From Pseudomonas sp. MMS21 TM103 (lineage in GTDB: Bacteria > Pseudomonadota > Gammaproteobacteria > Pseudomonadales > Pseudomonadaceae), in NCBI RefSeq assembly GCF_022132145.1, contig NZ_JAJISP010000002.1:62001-126000 (forward strand): DNA of 64,000 nt, written 5' to 3'. Position numbers and translations under genes: made by a program. Numbering within the stretch: position 1 is the first letter of the stretch; each line of letters opens with the position of its first letter. The notes under the pieces are model-generated. The model was not told where the DNA came from and did not search any database. It saw only the letters and a list, made by a program, of their open reading frames with translations. Shown here piece after piece: positions 8,246 through 17,785 of the stretch.

Positions 8246-9736
8246 ATGGTTGACGGACTTTTGAGCCGCCTCGGGGTTAGCGCCCACGCAGTAGAGAATG
8301 GCAACCACCCGGTTCACACCCCCATCGACGGCAGCCAGATCGGTTCGGTCAGCCTCGAGGACCGCGCCGCGGTACTGACCAAGATCGAGCGTGCCGAGCA
8401 GGCCTTCCAGGCCTGGCGCACCGTGCCCGCCCCCCGTCGCGGCGAGCTGATCCGCCTGTTCGGCGAGGTGCTGCGCAAGCACAAGGCCGATCTCGGCGAG
8501 CTGGTCTCCTGGGAAGCCGGCAAGATCACTCAGGAAGGCCTGGGTGAAGTGCAGGAAATGATCGACATCTGCGACTTCGCCGTCGGCCTGTCGCGGCAGA
8601 TCTACGGCCTGACCATCGCCTCCGAGCGCCCGGGCCACCACATGCGTGAAACCTGGCAGCCGCTCGGCGTGGTCGGGGTAATCAGCGCCTTCAACTTCCC
8701 GGTCGCGGTCTGGGCCTGGAACACCACGCTGGCCCTGGTCTGCGGCGATTCGGTGATCTGGAAACCCTCGGAAAAGACTCCGCTCACCGCCCTCGCCTGC
8801 CAGGCCCTGTTCGAGCAGGCCCTGCAGGCCTTCGGCGACGCCCCGGAAGGTCTCAGCCAGCTGGTCATCGGTGACCGTGACGCCGGCGAAGCCCTGGTCG
8901 AGGACCCGCGCGTGGCCCTGATCAGCGCCACCGGCAGCACCCGCATGGGCCGCGAAGTAGGGCCGCGCGTGGCAGCCCGTTTCGGCCGCAGCATCCTCGA
9001 ACTGGGCGGCAACAACGCCATGATCCTCGCCCCGAGCGCCGACCTGGACATGGCCGTGCGCGCCATCCTGTTCGGCGCCGTCGGTACCGCCGGCCAGCGC
9101 TGCACCACCCTGCGCCGCCTGATCGCCCACGAATCAGTCAAGGACGAGATCGTCGCCCGCCTGAAAGTGGCCTACGCCAAGGTGCGCATCGGCAACCCGC
9201 TGCAGGGCAACCTGGTCGGCCCGCTGATCGACAAGGGCAGCTATGAGGCCATGCAGAGCGCACTGAACCAGGCACGCGAGGAAGGCGGCCAGGTATTCGG
9301 CGGCGAGCGCCAGCTGGCCGAGCAGTTCCCGAACGCCTACTACGTGGCCCCGGCCATCGTCGAAATGCCGGGCCAGAGCGCGGTGGTGCGCCACGAGACC
9401 TTCGCGCCGATCCTCTACGTGATGAGCTACAGCGACTTCGACCAGGCCCTGCGCCTGAACAACGAGGTGCCGCAAGGGCTGTCGTCCTGCATCTTCACCA
9501 CCGACCTGCGCGAGGCCGAGCAGTTCCAGAGCGCCGCCGGCAGCGACTGCGGCATCGCCAACGTCAACATCGGCACCAGCGGTGCGGAAATCGGCGGCGC
9601 CTTCGGCGGCGAAAAGGAAACCGGCGGTGGCCGCGAGTCCGGCTCCGACTCCTGGAAGGCCTACATGCGCCGCCAGACCAACACGGTCAACTACTCCCGC
9701 GAGTTGCCGCTGGCCCAGGGCATCGTCTTCGACTGA
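8246..9736 (+). CDS. amaB: L-piperideine-6-carboxylate (2-aminoadipate 6-semialdehyde) dehydrogenase, ALDH7-like
   Basis: A 496-residue NAD(P)-dependent aldehyde dehydrogenase of the ALDH7/Pcd group. It shows the cofactor region VISAFNFPVAVWAWN, the general-base glutamate in LELGGNNAMI (E252) and the catalytic cysteine in AGQRCTTLRR (C286). The C-terminal SGAEIGGAFGGEKETGGGRESGSDSWKAYMRRQTNT-like segment is typical of the group. In pseudomonads AmaB oxidises the semialdehyde in equilibrium with piperideine-6-carboxylate to L-2-aminoadipate in lysine/pipecolate breakdown. AGGAGA lies 7 bases before the ATG. An intrinsic terminator follows directly, so the gene is probably monocistronic. The amaA partner (pipecolate oxidase) is not in the window. 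Confidence 0.92.
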   Translation: MVDGLLSRLGVSAHAVENGNHPVHTPIDGSQIGSVSLEDRAAVLTKIERAEQAFQAWRTVPAPRRGELIRLFGEVLRKHKADLGELVSWEAGKITQEGLGEVQEMIDICDFAVGLSRQIYGLTIASERPGHHMRETWQPLGVVGVISAFNFPVAVWAWNTTLALVCGDSVIWKPSEKTPLTALACQALFEQALQAFGDAPEGLSQLVIGDRDAGEALVEDPRVALISATGSTRMGREVGPRVAARFGRSILELGGNNAMILAPSADLDMAVRAILFGAVGTAGQRCTTLRRLIAHESVKDEIVARLKVAYAKVRIGNPLQGNLVGPLIDKGSYEAMQSALNQAREEGGQVFGGERQLAEQFPNAYYVAPAIVEMPGQSAVVRHETFAPILYVMSYSDFDQALRLNNEVPQGLSSCIFTTDLREAEQFQSAAGSDCGIANVNIGTSGAEIGGAFGGEKETGGGRESGSDSWKAYMRRQTNTVNYSRELPLAQGIVFD

Positions 9737-9753
9737 TTAACCATGCAATAACG

Positions 9754-9790
9754 AAGCAGCCCCGGCGCATTGCGTCGGGGCTGCTTTGTT
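9754..9790 (+). terminator. Rho-independent terminator after amaB
   Basis: An 11-bp stem (AAGCAGCCCCG pairing with CGGGGCTGCTT) is followed by a short T-rich tail (TGTTATTG), beginning 17 bases after the amaB stop. The left A-rich end would also allow weaker use from the other strand. Confidence 0.85.
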
Positions 9791-9868
9791 ATTGCGTGGA
9801 TACGGCCAAACAACCTCTGTAGAAGCCCGTCTGCCGGCCCCTACAGAAGCGCCATCGGACTGTCCGGC

Positions 9869-10597
9869 CTAAGGCTCCAACGTCGACCACAAGGCAGGGC
9901 CGCCGGCCGCCTTCTCGATCGCAGCCAGGCGCGCGGCATGTGCCTCCAACTCGGCCTGAGAGGCGCGAACTACCAAGGTAGGCTGGCGTTCGGCAGGTAA
10001 CCGGCGAATCGCGCTGGCTTGTTGGCGACCATTGCTGTCACCCTCAGAACCGTCGCCGGCGAGGGACAGATTGGTCTGCCCGCCAGTCATGGTCAGGTAG
10101 ACATCGGCGAGGATCTCAGCATCGAGCAAGGCGCCGTGCAGGTCGCGTCCGGAGTTGTCGACGCCATAACGCTTGCACAGGGCATCGAGGCTGTTGCGCT
10201 GCCCCGGATGGCGTTCGCGGGCCATCAACAGGGTATCGAGGATCGAGCAATGCTCGCTGATGTCGGCGCGATCCTGCTGCTTGATCAGGGCAAATTCGTT
10301 GTTGATAAAGCCAACGTCGAACGCCGCGTTGTGGATGATAAGCTGCGCACCCTTGATGAATTCGAAGAACTCCTCGGCCACTTCCTTGAAGCGCGGCTTG
10401 TCCTGAACGAAATCGTTGGTGATGCCGTGCACCGCAATGGCGCCCTCGTCGATCTCGCGATCGGGCTGCAGATAGGCGTGGAAATGCCGCCCGGTCAGAC
10501 GCCGGCCCATCAGCTCGACACAGCCGATCTCGATAATCCGGTGACCATCGGTGACCGGCATACCGGTGGTTTCAGTATCCAGTACTACGCTACGCAC
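9869..10597 (-). CDS. dnaQ: DNA polymerase III epsilon subunit (3'-5' proofreading exonuclease)
   Basis: A 242-residue DEDDh exonuclease, the proofreading subunit that binds the polymerase alpha and theta subunits in the replicase core. Exo I is visible as VVLDTETTG (D7, E9), Exo II as [12 protein letters not shown], and Exo III as [16 protein letters not shown] with the catalytic His and Asp. The C-terminal tail after about residue 180 is the usual alpha-binding extension. Translation starts with GTG and overlaps the last 8 bases of rnhA on the same strand (shared GTGCGTAG), so the two are translationally coupled. The order rnhA-dnaQ in the same orientation is a conserved Pseudomonas arrangement. 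Confidence 0.97.
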   Translation of the reverse strand: MRSVVLDTETTGMPVTDGHRIIEIGCVELMGRRLTGRHFHAYLQPDREIDEGAIAVHGITNDFVQDKPRFKEVAEEFFEFIKGAQLIIHNAAFDVGFINNEFALIKQQDRADISEHCSILDTLLMARERHPGQRNSLDALCKRYGVDNSGRDLHGALLDAEILADVYLTMTGGQTNLSLAGDGSEGDSNGRQQASAIRRLPAERQPTLVVRASQAELEAHAARLAAIEKAAGGPALWSTLEP

Positions 10598-11042
10598 GTT
10601 GCAGCCCTCTCACTTCTTCGACGCCACGGTTGGCCAACTGGTCGGCACGCTCGTTGCCGGGATGGCCGGTATGTCCTCGCACCCACTGCCAGGTCACCTT
10701 GTGTCGATTGACCTGCTCGTCCAACTCGCGCCACAGATCGGCATTCTTCACCGGCTGCTTGGCGGCGGTTTTCCAGCCGCGTTTTTTCCAGTTCGGCATC
10801 CAGTCCTGGATACCTTGCATGACGTACTGCGAGTCGGTCACCAGACGCACATCGCAAGTCCGCTTCAACTCAGCCAGGGCGCGAATCGCTGCGGTCAGCT
10901 CCATGCGGTTGTTGGTGGTCTCGGCCTCACCGCCCCAGAGCTCCTTCTCCACGCCCTTGAAAATCATCAACGCGCCCCAGCCACCGACCCCGGGATTGCC
11001 CTTGCAGGCACCATCGGTGTAAATCTCGACTTGTTCATTCAT
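10590..11042 (-). CDS. rnhA: Ribonuclease HI
   Basis: A 150-residue type I RNase H that cleaves RNA in RNA-DNA hybrids. The four catalytic carboxylates are visible: D10 in [12 protein letters not shown] in [10 protein letters not shown] (about 48), D in LVTDSQYV (about 70) and D in GNERADQLA (about 134). The basic protrusion [16 protein letters not shown] is intact. The start at MNEQ matches the normal family length; an upstream extension is not supported. It overlaps dnaQ by 8 bases and begins 45 bases after the methyltransferase gene, so the three are likely one transcript. Confidence 0.97.
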   Translation of the reverse strand: MNEQVEIYTDGACKGNPGVGGWGALMIFKGVEKELWGGEAETTNNRMELTAAIRALAELKRTCDVRLVTDSQYVMQGIQDWMPNWKKRGWKTAAKQPVKNADLWRELDEQVNRHKVTWQWVRGHTGHPGNERADQLANRGVEEVRGLQRA

Positions 11043-11087
11043 GCAGAGCATTTCTCTCAGTAAATTCCGCTCGGCAGGCTCTGGCAC

Positions 11088-11846
11088 TTACGGCTTCGAA
11101 TCGCGGCGGATGACCTTGGCCACCGGCATGGGCACCAGCTTGCCCATGGGGGCTCGCTGCGTCTGCCGTAACGGGCGCAACCCGATCACCAGCTTGCGCG
11201 CCACCAATATATAGAAGCCGCCTCCTGGCGATTGCCAAGCGTCGCCCCAGGTTTCCAGTGGAGCCAGACGAGCCTGCCAGGCAGTGGAAGCAAGCGGCGG
11301 ACGATAGCACCCGAAGCGGCGTTTCTCCAGCGCGAAGCCCAATAGGTGCAGCCAGTCACTGACTCGATTGGGTGCAATGCAGCGTGCCTGGCGCAAGGCA
11401 TCACGGGCGAACAGGTGACGCACGCCCCAGGCGCTCATCGGGTTGATACCAACCACCAGCAGATGGCCTCCTGGGCGAACGCTGTGGGCGGCCTCGCGCA
11501 ACAGGCCATGGGGCGACAGGCTGAAGTCCAGGCCATGCTGCAGCAGCACGACATCGGCGGCATACTCGGTCAGCGGCCAGGCCTGCTCCTCGCAGACGAT
11601 CTCCACCCCGCTGAAAGGCGCGCCGACCCGTACGCTGCGCTGGATCTGCGCAGCATTCGGCAAGGCTTGCGCGGAAGGGCCGTAATGCACCATGTAGCCG
11701 CCAAAGAAGCGCGCCAGCTCTTCCTCGAGCAAACGCTGCTCGTCCTCCAGCAGCATCTGCCCATAAGGCCCATTGAACCAATGCCGGGCGGTGCCAATAA
11801 GCTTGAGCCAATCGGCATCGGCCTGGGCGAAAGGATGATCGGACAT
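11088..11846 (-). CDS. Class I SAM-dependent methyltransferase-like protein
   Basis: A 252-residue protein resembling Methyltransf_11 proteins that sit between gloB and rnhA in many gammaproteobacteria. The core post-motif region is seen in ADVVLLQHGLDFS and VRPGGHLLVVGINPMSAWG. The glycine-rich motif I normally found at the SAM site is not recognisable (the equivalent region reads GAPFSGVEIVCEEQAWPL), which may mean weak or lost SAM binding. It is divergent from gloB with a 76-base gap and co-directional with rnhA-dnaQ. The substrate is unknown. Confidence 0.85.
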   Translation of the reverse strand: MSDHPFAQADADWLKLIGTARHWFNGPYGQMLLEDEQRLLEEELARFFGGYMVHYGPSAQALPNAAQIQRSVRVGAPFSGVEIVCEEQAWPLTEYAADVVLLQHGLDFSLSPHGLLREAAHSVRPGGHLLVVGINPMSAWGVRHLFARDALRQARCIAPNRVSDWLHLLGFALEKRRFGCYRPPLASTAWQARLAPLETWGDAWQSPGGGFYILVARKLVIGLRPLRQTQRAPMGKLVPMPVAKVIRRDSKP

Positions 11847-11922
11847 AAAGGATTACCTGCATAGCCAGCACCGCCAATGAGTCCTAAGATGCACCTTTAT
11901 GACCTGCTTAGCGACCCGCATC

Positions 11923-12696
11923 ATGATAAAGATCGACGCCCTGCCCGCCTTTTCGGACAACTATATTTGGTTGCTGCAAGACCTCGAACAACGCCGCTGC
12001 GCGGTGGTCGACCCCGGTGACGCGGCGCCAGTGCTGGCCTGGCTGGACAACCACCGCGACTGGCAATTGAGCGATATCCTGATCACCCACCATCACCCCG
12101 ACCATGTGGGCGGCATCAAGCCGCTGAAGGCGGCCACGGGGGCACGGGTACTCGGCCCGGCGCAGGAAAATATCCCCGCGCGCGATCTGGCCTTGCGTGA
12201 AAACGACGAGATCGAGGTACTCGGCCAGCGCTTTCGCGTCATCGAGGTACCGGGCCATACCCTGGGGCATATCGCCTATTACCAGGCGGAGCAGCACTGG
12301 CTGTTTTGTGGCGATACCCTGTTCGCCGGCGGCTGCGGCCGCCTGTTCGAGGGCACACCTGCGCAGATGCACGACTCGCTCAGTCGCCTGGCCGCACTAC
12401 CGGGGCAAACCCAGGTGTACTGCACCCATGAATACACCTTGAGCAACCTGCGCTTTGCGCAGGCGGTCGAGCCAGACAACCCGCAGATCGCTCAGCGTCT
12501 GAAAGAAGTAACCGCCTGGCGCGCCGAGGGCCGCATCAGCCTGCCCTCCAACCTGGCCCTGGAGTGCGCCACCAACCCCTTCCTGCGTAGCGCCGAAGAA
12601 GCGGTCAAGGCAAAGATTAACGAGCATGACGGCGTTCAATACCGCTCGCCCAGCGAGGTTTTCGCACGCCTGCGAGCCTGGAAGGATGATTTCTAA
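11923..12696 (+). CDS. gloB: Hydroxyacylglutathione hydrolase (glyoxalase II)
   Basis: A 257-residue metallo-beta-lactamase-fold hydrolase that releases D-lactate and glutathione from S-lactoylglutathione, the second step of methylglyoxal detoxification. The binuclear metal motif THHHPDH is at 55-61. Further ligands are in [29 protein letters not shown] and CTHEYTLSN. The C-terminal glutathione-binding domain with the NPFLR segment is present. The ATG at 11923 gives the standard length. It is divergent from the methyltransferase gene. Confidence 0.97.
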   Translation: MIKIDALPAFSDNYIWLLQDLEQRRCAVVDPGDAAPVLAWLDNHRDWQLSDILITHHHPDHVGGIKPLKAATGARVLGPAQENIPARDLALRENDEIEVLGQRFRVIEVPGHTLGHIAYYQAEQHWLFCGDTLFAGGCGRLFEGTPAQMHDSLSRLAALPGQTQVYCTHEYTLSNLRFAQAVEPDNPQIAQRLKEVTAWRAEGRISLPSNLALECATNPFLRSAEEAVKAKINEHDGVQYRSPSEVFARLRAWKDDF

Positions 12697-12730
12697 ATAG
12701 TCGATAAGCCCACAAATAAGTGGTTAAAAC

Positions 12731-12759
12731 TTGACCACCCCGGCATCGGTTCCTAGAAT
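12731..12759 (+). promoter_or_regulatory. Sigma-70 promoter of mltD
   Basis: TTGACC and TAGAAT are separated by exactly 17 bases, a near-consensus sigma-70 promoter. It ends 36 bases before the mltD ATG. Confidence 0.7.
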
Positions 12760-12795
12760 CGCCCGACCTTTACCCCGGGAAACCCCAGCCAACCA

Positions 12796-14352
12796 ATGCC
12801 TTTATCACTACGTAACACATTGAATATAAAGGCATTTACACAAGGCGCGCAGGCGCTGATGGTGGTGTTTTGTGCACTAGTGGCCGGCTGTCAGACCACC
12901 GGCAAAAAACCCGAGGATAGCGGTAGCAACACCGAGCTGACGGTGGGTCTGGAGCGAGAGCCCGTCTGGCTGACTGATAGCATCGCCCCCGCCGAGCCCG
13001 AAGATATTTGGCAACGTGTGCGTGACGGTTATCAAATGCAGGATGACATTGGTGTCAATCCTCGCATCGAACAACAGCGCCTGTGGTTCGTCAGCAACCC
13101 TTCCTATATCGAGAAGTCCGGCGAGCGCAGCAGCCCCTATATCCATTACATCGTCGAACGTCTGGCCGAACGCAATATGCCGATGGAGCTGGCGTTGCTG
13201 CCGATGATCGAAAGCTCCTACAACCCCTTGGCCTATTCCAGCGCCAACGCCGTCGGTTTATGGCAATTCATCCCCTCCACCGGCCGTCATTTCAATCTGC
13301 GCCAGACCAGTTGGTACGACGGTCGCCGCGATGTCATGGCCTCGACCACTGCCGCGATGAACTACCTGTCGCGCCTGCATGAAATGTTCAATGGCGACTG
13401 GCTGCTGGCCCTGGCTGCCTACAATGCCGGCGAAGGCCGCGTCAGCCGGGCCATCGAGCGCAACCAGAAACTCGGCCTGCCGACCGACTACTGGAATCTG
13501 CCACTGCCCAAAGAGACGCAGAATTACGTGCCCAAGTTGCTGGCTCTGTCACAGGTGGTAATGTCCCCACAAGCTTACGGTGTGGACCTCGAGCCTATAC
13601 CGAACGAGCCGTATTTCGAGCAGGTCGAACTCAAGCAGCACATGAACCTGTCGAGGGTCGCCGCCATGGCTGACCTGGATGAAGACGAGCTGTATCAGCT
13701 CAACCCCGCTTTTAAAAAGCGCATCACCCTGGACGGTCCGCAGCAGCTGTTGGTACCGACTGCCAATGCGGAACGACTGACCGCCAACTTGCTGCTGATG
13801 AAACCACAGGACCTGGTCGACTGGCAGCAGTACAGCGTCCGCTCGGGCGACAGCCTCAGCGGCATCGCCAACCGCCACCACCTGACGGTCAGCATTCTTA
13901 AAGATATCAACAAGCTTTCCAATAACCACTTACGCATTGGCCAGGTGCTGAGCATACCCGGGCAACCCGGTGTCACGCCGAAAGAGCCGCTGTTTCAGGC
14001 CGCCGCCGGACGCACCACGAAACCTCGCACTTACCGGGTCAAAAATGGGGACAACCTCTGGCAAATCGCCAAGACCCATCAGATTTCGGTCAAAGATGTA
14101 AAACGCTGGAACAACATCAAGGGCAACTCCCTGCGTGCCGGCCAGGCCCTGGCCTTATACGACGCTCAGGCGACAACGAAGACCAGCACCGGCCCGCGCG
14201 GTGGCGTGACCTATTACAAGGTGCGCAAAGGCGATTCGTTATATGTGATTGCCAAACGCTTCAAGGTCGAGATGCAGCACCTGCAACGCTGGAACCCACG
14301 TACGGGCAGCACCATCAAGCCGGGGCAGACCCTGACCCTGCGCCTGCCCTGA
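12796..14352 (+). CDS. mltD: Membrane-bound lytic murein transglycosylase D with LysM repeats
   Basis: A 518-residue outer-membrane lipoprotein. The signal sequence ends in a lipobox (LVAGC, lipidated C32). A family 1 lytic transglycosylase domain spans about 110-260, with the catalytic glutamate in LPMIESSYNP (E139) and the ANAVGLWQFIP motif. Three LysM peptidoglycan-binding repeats fill the C-terminus, each opening with Y-x-V-x-x-G-D-x-L, at about 345-390, 412-455 and 473-518. It cleaves glycan strands with 1,6-anhydro-muropeptide formation. It has its own promoter and converges on the HDOD gene with only 11 bases between stop codons. Confidence 0.96.
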   Translation: MPLSLRNTLNIKAFTQGAQALMVVFCALVAGCQTTGKKPEDSGSNTELTVGLEREPVWLTDSIAPAEPEDIWQRVRDGYQMQDDIGVNPRIEQQRLWFVSNPSYIEKSGERSSPYIHYIVERLAERNMPMELALLPMIESSYNPLAYSSANAVGLWQFIPSTGRHFNLRQTSWYDGRRDVMASTTAAMNYLSRLHEMFNGDWLLALAAYNAGEGRVSRAIERNQKLGLPTDYWNLPLPKETQNYVPKLLALSQVVMSPQAYGVDLEPIPNEPYFEQVELKQHMNLSRVAAMADLDEDELYQLNPAFKKRITLDGPQQLLVPTANAERLTANLLLMKPQDLVDWQQYSVRSGDSLSGIANRHHLTVSILKDINKLSNNHLRIGQVLSIPGQPGVTPKEPLFQAAAGRTTKPRTYRVKNGDNLWQIAKTHQISVKDVKRWNNIKGNSLRAGQALALYDAQATTKTSTGPRGGVTYYKVRKGDSLYVIAKRFKVEMQHLQRWNPRTGSTIKPGQTLTLRLP

Positions 14353-14363
14353 CCATCGAGAGT

Positions 14364-15809
14364 TCAATCACGCTTGATCAGCGCCTCCAGGCAACGCCGG
14401 GTCAGCTGAGTGAAGCGCTGGAATGCAACAAACTGCTCATGCTTCAAGGCGCGTCCGGAAACCCGATTGTCCGCATAGATCACACCAATCTCGCGGCTGC
14501 CGGCCAATAACGGGGCGATAAAGAACATGCCCTGACCCAACCGCTGACGAATCGGCTGGGTCACCAGTTCGTTGAGGCTATGGCTGGCCGGTACGCCCAT
14601 CCACAAGGCTTCTTTATTGCGCAGCACGTAGCTGAAGATATGCGGCTGTTCGCGCTGCTCGACCGGCAGGAGGAAATCGCTCATCCAGCCCTCGGCACCT
14701 TCGCCAACCACCCGCTTGGTCCGAAAGCAACTCTGCCCATCGGCCAGCACCACCAGCATCACCCGCTCCAGCCCCGCCCCCTGATGCAGGCCTTTGAGTA
14801 AGGTATCGAGGATCAAGCCCAGATCGCCTCGGCGAGACGCCAGCAAGCCCAGATCCTGCAGGGCTTGTTGCAGCAGCTGCAGATTGGGTTGCAGCAGGCG
14901 CGCCTTGCGCTGCTCCTGCTGCAGACGAATTTGCTCGGGATCGGTATTGGGGATCAGGCGGCAGAGCTGGCTGGCACCAAAGGTGGCGGCCACCTTGACC
15001 GCTTCATCGGCGCTGGCCAGTATCTGTTGCATCGCCTCTTCCGGGCTGACCCCGATGAATATCGCCATCTCAGCGACCAGGGCCTCCATCGCTGGCGAGT
15101 CCCAGCCTTCGAGCGCCGCCTCACTGATTCGTGCGCCAAGATTGACCGCGCGTACCGCCGGGTCGTTATGGTTGACGCTGTTATGCGCCAAACTGGCGAT
15201 CTCGCCGATATTCCAACCTTTCACCAGACCCTGCGTCAACTGGCGGAAGCTGGTGCCAAGCACTGCGCGCACCGCTTCCTCGACAACGACGCCCGGCTGG
15301 GCCAAGGCACTGGCCAGCTCATCCGCCTGCTCACCGCCACAACCCCAGAAGGCCAGTTCACCCAAGTGATAGAGCAAGGCCGCGATGAAGACCTCCTCCT
15401 CATGCCGTGCCAGCACGTAACCGGCAATATTGCGTGCCTGTACGGCTGCGTGGAACGACCTCGCGAGCAACTCCTGCAACTGCTCGCGCGGAGCGCGGGT
15501 GAGCAATCCATCGATCAGGCTCACGGAGAGACTGATCAGGCGCACGTTGTCGAAGCCGATCAGCACGATGGCCCGCGAGATGGTCTTGATGGTTTCTTGC
15601 GAAGGGTTGTAATACGCACTATTACCGACACGCAGTACCTTGGACGTCAGCGAAGCATCGCGAAGCAGGACGTCCGCCAGCTGCTGAACAGACGAGTGTT
15701 CTTGTTGCGCCAAGCGCTGCAGATCCTGCACCACAGCCGCCAGGGCCGGCAATTCGGCCTCGTTCAGACGATCAATCCATGACTGCAGACCATGGCTACG
15801 TGTATCCAA
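14364..15809 (-). CDS. HDOD-GAF domain signalling protein
   Basis: About 481 residues. The N-terminal HDOD domain covers about 15-215, with the family phrases LLRDASLTSKVLRVGNSAYYN and ISRAIVLIGFDNVRLIS. A linker rich in L and Q (LRLQQEQRKARLLQPNLQLLQQAL-like) follows, then a GAF-like domain (about 330-475) ending with IYADNR. HDOD proteins lack the HD hydrolase metal motif and act as signalling or scaffold proteins. The start is uncertain: two in-frame TTG codons lie at 15815 and 15809. The latter is chosen because GAGG is 8 bases upstream of it but only 2 from the first. The gene is divergent from nppA1. Target unknown. Confidence 0.85.
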   Translation of the reverse strand: MDTRSHGLQSWIDRLNEAELPALAAVVQDLQRLAQQEHSSVQQLADVLLRDASLTSKVLRVGNSAYYNPSQETIKTISRAIVLIGFDNVRLISLSVSLIDGLLTRAPREQLQELLARSFHAAVQARNIAGYVLARHEEEVFIAALLYHLGELAFWGCGGEQADELASALAQPGVVVEEAVRAVLGTSFRQLTQGLVKGWNIGEIASLAHNSVNHNDPAVRAVNLGARISEAALEGWDSPAMEALVAEMAIFIGVSPEEAMQQILASADEAVKVAATFGASQLCRLIPNTDPEQIRLQQEQRKARLLQPNLQLLQQALQDLGLLASRRGDLGLILDTLLKGLHQGAGLERVMLVVLADGQSCFRTKRVVGEGAEGWMSDFLLPVEQREQPHIFSYVLRNKEALWMGVPASHSLNELVTQPIRQRLGQGMFFIAPLLAGSREIGVIYADNRVSGRALKHEQFVAFQRFTQLTRRCLEALIKRD

Positions 15810-15952
15810 GTTCAAGGCCTCGTTGTGAGTAAGCCAAAGATAGTAATAATGCCAGCATGCCTAGCCAATAGGCCCGGCCTTTTTCCTGCGGATACAAGCT
15901 GTTACTGTACCGGACTAGAAGCCCTAAAGCCGCTCCGGATCGGATCTTTCAC

Positions 15953-17785
15953 TTGATACGTCCCCTCCTCTCGCTAATCATCAGTTTGGCCATCGGCTTT
16001 CCCGCGTGGGCGACCGTCAGCGAAAGCCACGGCTATGCGCAATTTGGTACGCTGAAGTATCCCGCCAGCTTTACCCATTTCGACTGGGTCAATCCCGATG
16101 CGCCCAAGGGCGGGGCAGTGCGATTCATGGGGGCTGGCACCTTCGACACCCTCAATGCCTACACCTTCAAGGGCACCAGCCCGATTTCCACCGCCAATTT
16201 CCTGCAATACGGTGTCACCGGGCTGAACGAAACGCTGATGGCGGGCACCGGTCATTACGATCCGTCCGGCGATGAACCGACCTCCAGCTACGGCCTGATC
16301 GCCAAGTCAGTCGAGTACAGCGAAGATCGCAGCTGGGTGGTGTTCAACCTGCGCCCACAGGCGCACTTCCATGACGGCAAGCCGATCACCGCTTATGACG
16401 TGGCCTTTTCCTATCGCCTGCTGCTCAAGGAGGGACACCCGCAGTACCGAACCAGCCTGCAAGAAGTGAAGCGAGTCGACATCCTCAATCGTCACCGCAT
16501 CCGCTTTGTGTTCAAGCGCTCGGGCAACCCATTGCTGATTCTGCGTCTGGGCGAATTGCCGGTACTGCCGCAGCATTACTGGAAAGACCGCGACTTCAAG
16601 GTCACCACGTTCGAACCACCGCTGGGCAGCGGCCCCTACCGCATTACCCAGGTCAACCCGGGGCGCAGCCTGACCTTCGAGCGGGTCAAGGACTGGTGGG
16701 GCAAGGATCTGCCGGTCAATCGCGGCAAATACAACTTCGACCGGGTCGAGGTCGAGTTCTATCGCGACAGCCATGTTGCCTTCGAAGCCTTCAAGGCGGG
16801 CGAATTCGACTTCTATATCGAGCAACAAGCGAAGAACTGGGCCAACGGCTACCACTTTCCGGCGGTGGCTGGTGGCGAGGTGATTCGCGCCGAGATCCCG
16901 CACCAGATTCCCACGCAAACCCAGGCCTTGTTCATGAACAGCAGGCGTGCCGCATTCGCCGAACGCAAGGTACGTGAAGCCCTGGGGCTGATGTTCGATT
17001 TCGAGTGGACCAACCGCGCGCTGTTCAATGGTTCCTATGTGCGCGCCAAGAGCTATTACCCAAACAGCGAGTTCTCCGCCACCGGTACGCCCCAAGGTGC
17101 CGAGTGGCTGCTGCTGTCGCCTTACCGCAAGCAACTGCCGAAACGCTTGTTCAGCGAACCCTTCACCATGCCGCAAACCGATGGTCGCGGTATCCCCCGG
17201 GAAACCTTGCGCCGCGCCCTCGGTCTATTGGCCGAGGCTGGCTGGGAACCGTCCGGCCAGCAGATGCTGAACGCAAAGGGTGAGCCGCTGCGGTTCGAGA
17301 TCTTGCTGGTCAACCCAAACCTCGAGCGAATCCTCCAGCCATTCACCGAGAACCTTGCCAGCATTGGCATCCAGGCCAACCTGCGCACCGTCGATCGTGC
17401 GCAGTACAAACAGCGCCTGGATCAATTCGATTTCGACATGATTTTGCTGACCTTGCCACAAAACCTCAGCCCGGGCCTGGAGCAATCGCTGTACTTCCAC
17501 TCCAGCCAGGCAACGGTCAAGGGTGGCAAGAACTACGCCGGCGTCAACCATCCGGTGGTCGACGCCTTGCTCGACAAGCTGTTGGCGGCGCAAACCCGCG
17601 ATGAACAGATCGCAGCCACCCGCGCACTTGACCGGGTGCTGCTGTGGCAGCACTACACCATCCCGAATTGGTACATCAACTATCACCGCCTGGCCTACCG
17701 CAACCGGTTTGCCTTCGTCACTACGCCGCCTTATACCCTGGGCCTGCGCACCTGGTGGCTGAAACCCACGGAGAATGCCCAATGA
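15953..17785 (+). CDS. nppA1: Peptide ABC transporter substrate-binding protein, first copy
   Basis: A 610-residue periplasmic binding protein of the SBP_bac_5/YejA group with a signal peptide (cleavage after AWA, about residue 21). The [12 protein letters not shown] opening and HFHDGKPITAYDVAFSYRLL are typical. The gene appears to start with TTG, because no ATG or GTG occurs in frame between the upstream region and the signal peptide. Its position and tandem arrangement match nppA1 of the P. aeruginosa NppA1A2BCD system, which imports peptidyl-nucleoside antibiotics and peptides. It overlaps nppA2 by the ATGA motif, so translation is coupled. Confidence 0.9.
   Translation: MIRPLLSLIISLAIGFPAWATVSESHGYAQFGTLKYPASFTHFDWVNPDAPKGGAVRFMGAGTFDTLNAYTFKGTSPISTANFLQYGVTGLNETLMAGTGHYDPSGDEPTSSYGLIAKSVEYSEDRSWVVFNLRPQAHFHDGKPITAYDVAFSYRLLLKEGHPQYRTSLQEVKRVDILNRHRIRFVFKRSGNPLLILRLGELPVLPQHYWKDRDFKVTTFEPPLGSGPYRITQVNPGRSLTFERVKDWWGKDLPVNRGKYNFDRVEVEFYRDSHVAFEAFKAGEFDFYIEQQAKNWANGYHFPAVAGGEVIRAEIPHQIPTQTQALFMNSRRAAFAERKVREALGLMFDFEWTNRALFNGSYVRAKSYYPNSEFSATGTPQGAEWLLLSPYRKQLPKRLFSEPFTMPQTDGRGIPRETLRRALGLLAEAGWEPSGQQMLNAKGEPLRFEILLVNPNLERILQPFTENLASIGIQANLRTVDRAQYKQRLDQFDFDMILLTLPQNLSPGLEQSLYFHSSQATVKGGKNYAGVNHPVVDALLDKLLAAQTRDEQIAATRALDRVLLWQHYTIPNWYINYHRLAYRNRFAFVTTPPYTLGLRTWWLKPTENAQ

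Noticed and set aside
9819..9846. CTGTAG...CTACAG dyad between amaB and dnaQ as a REP element
   Set aside because: Only 6 bp of pairing, single copy in the window and no REP-like flanks.
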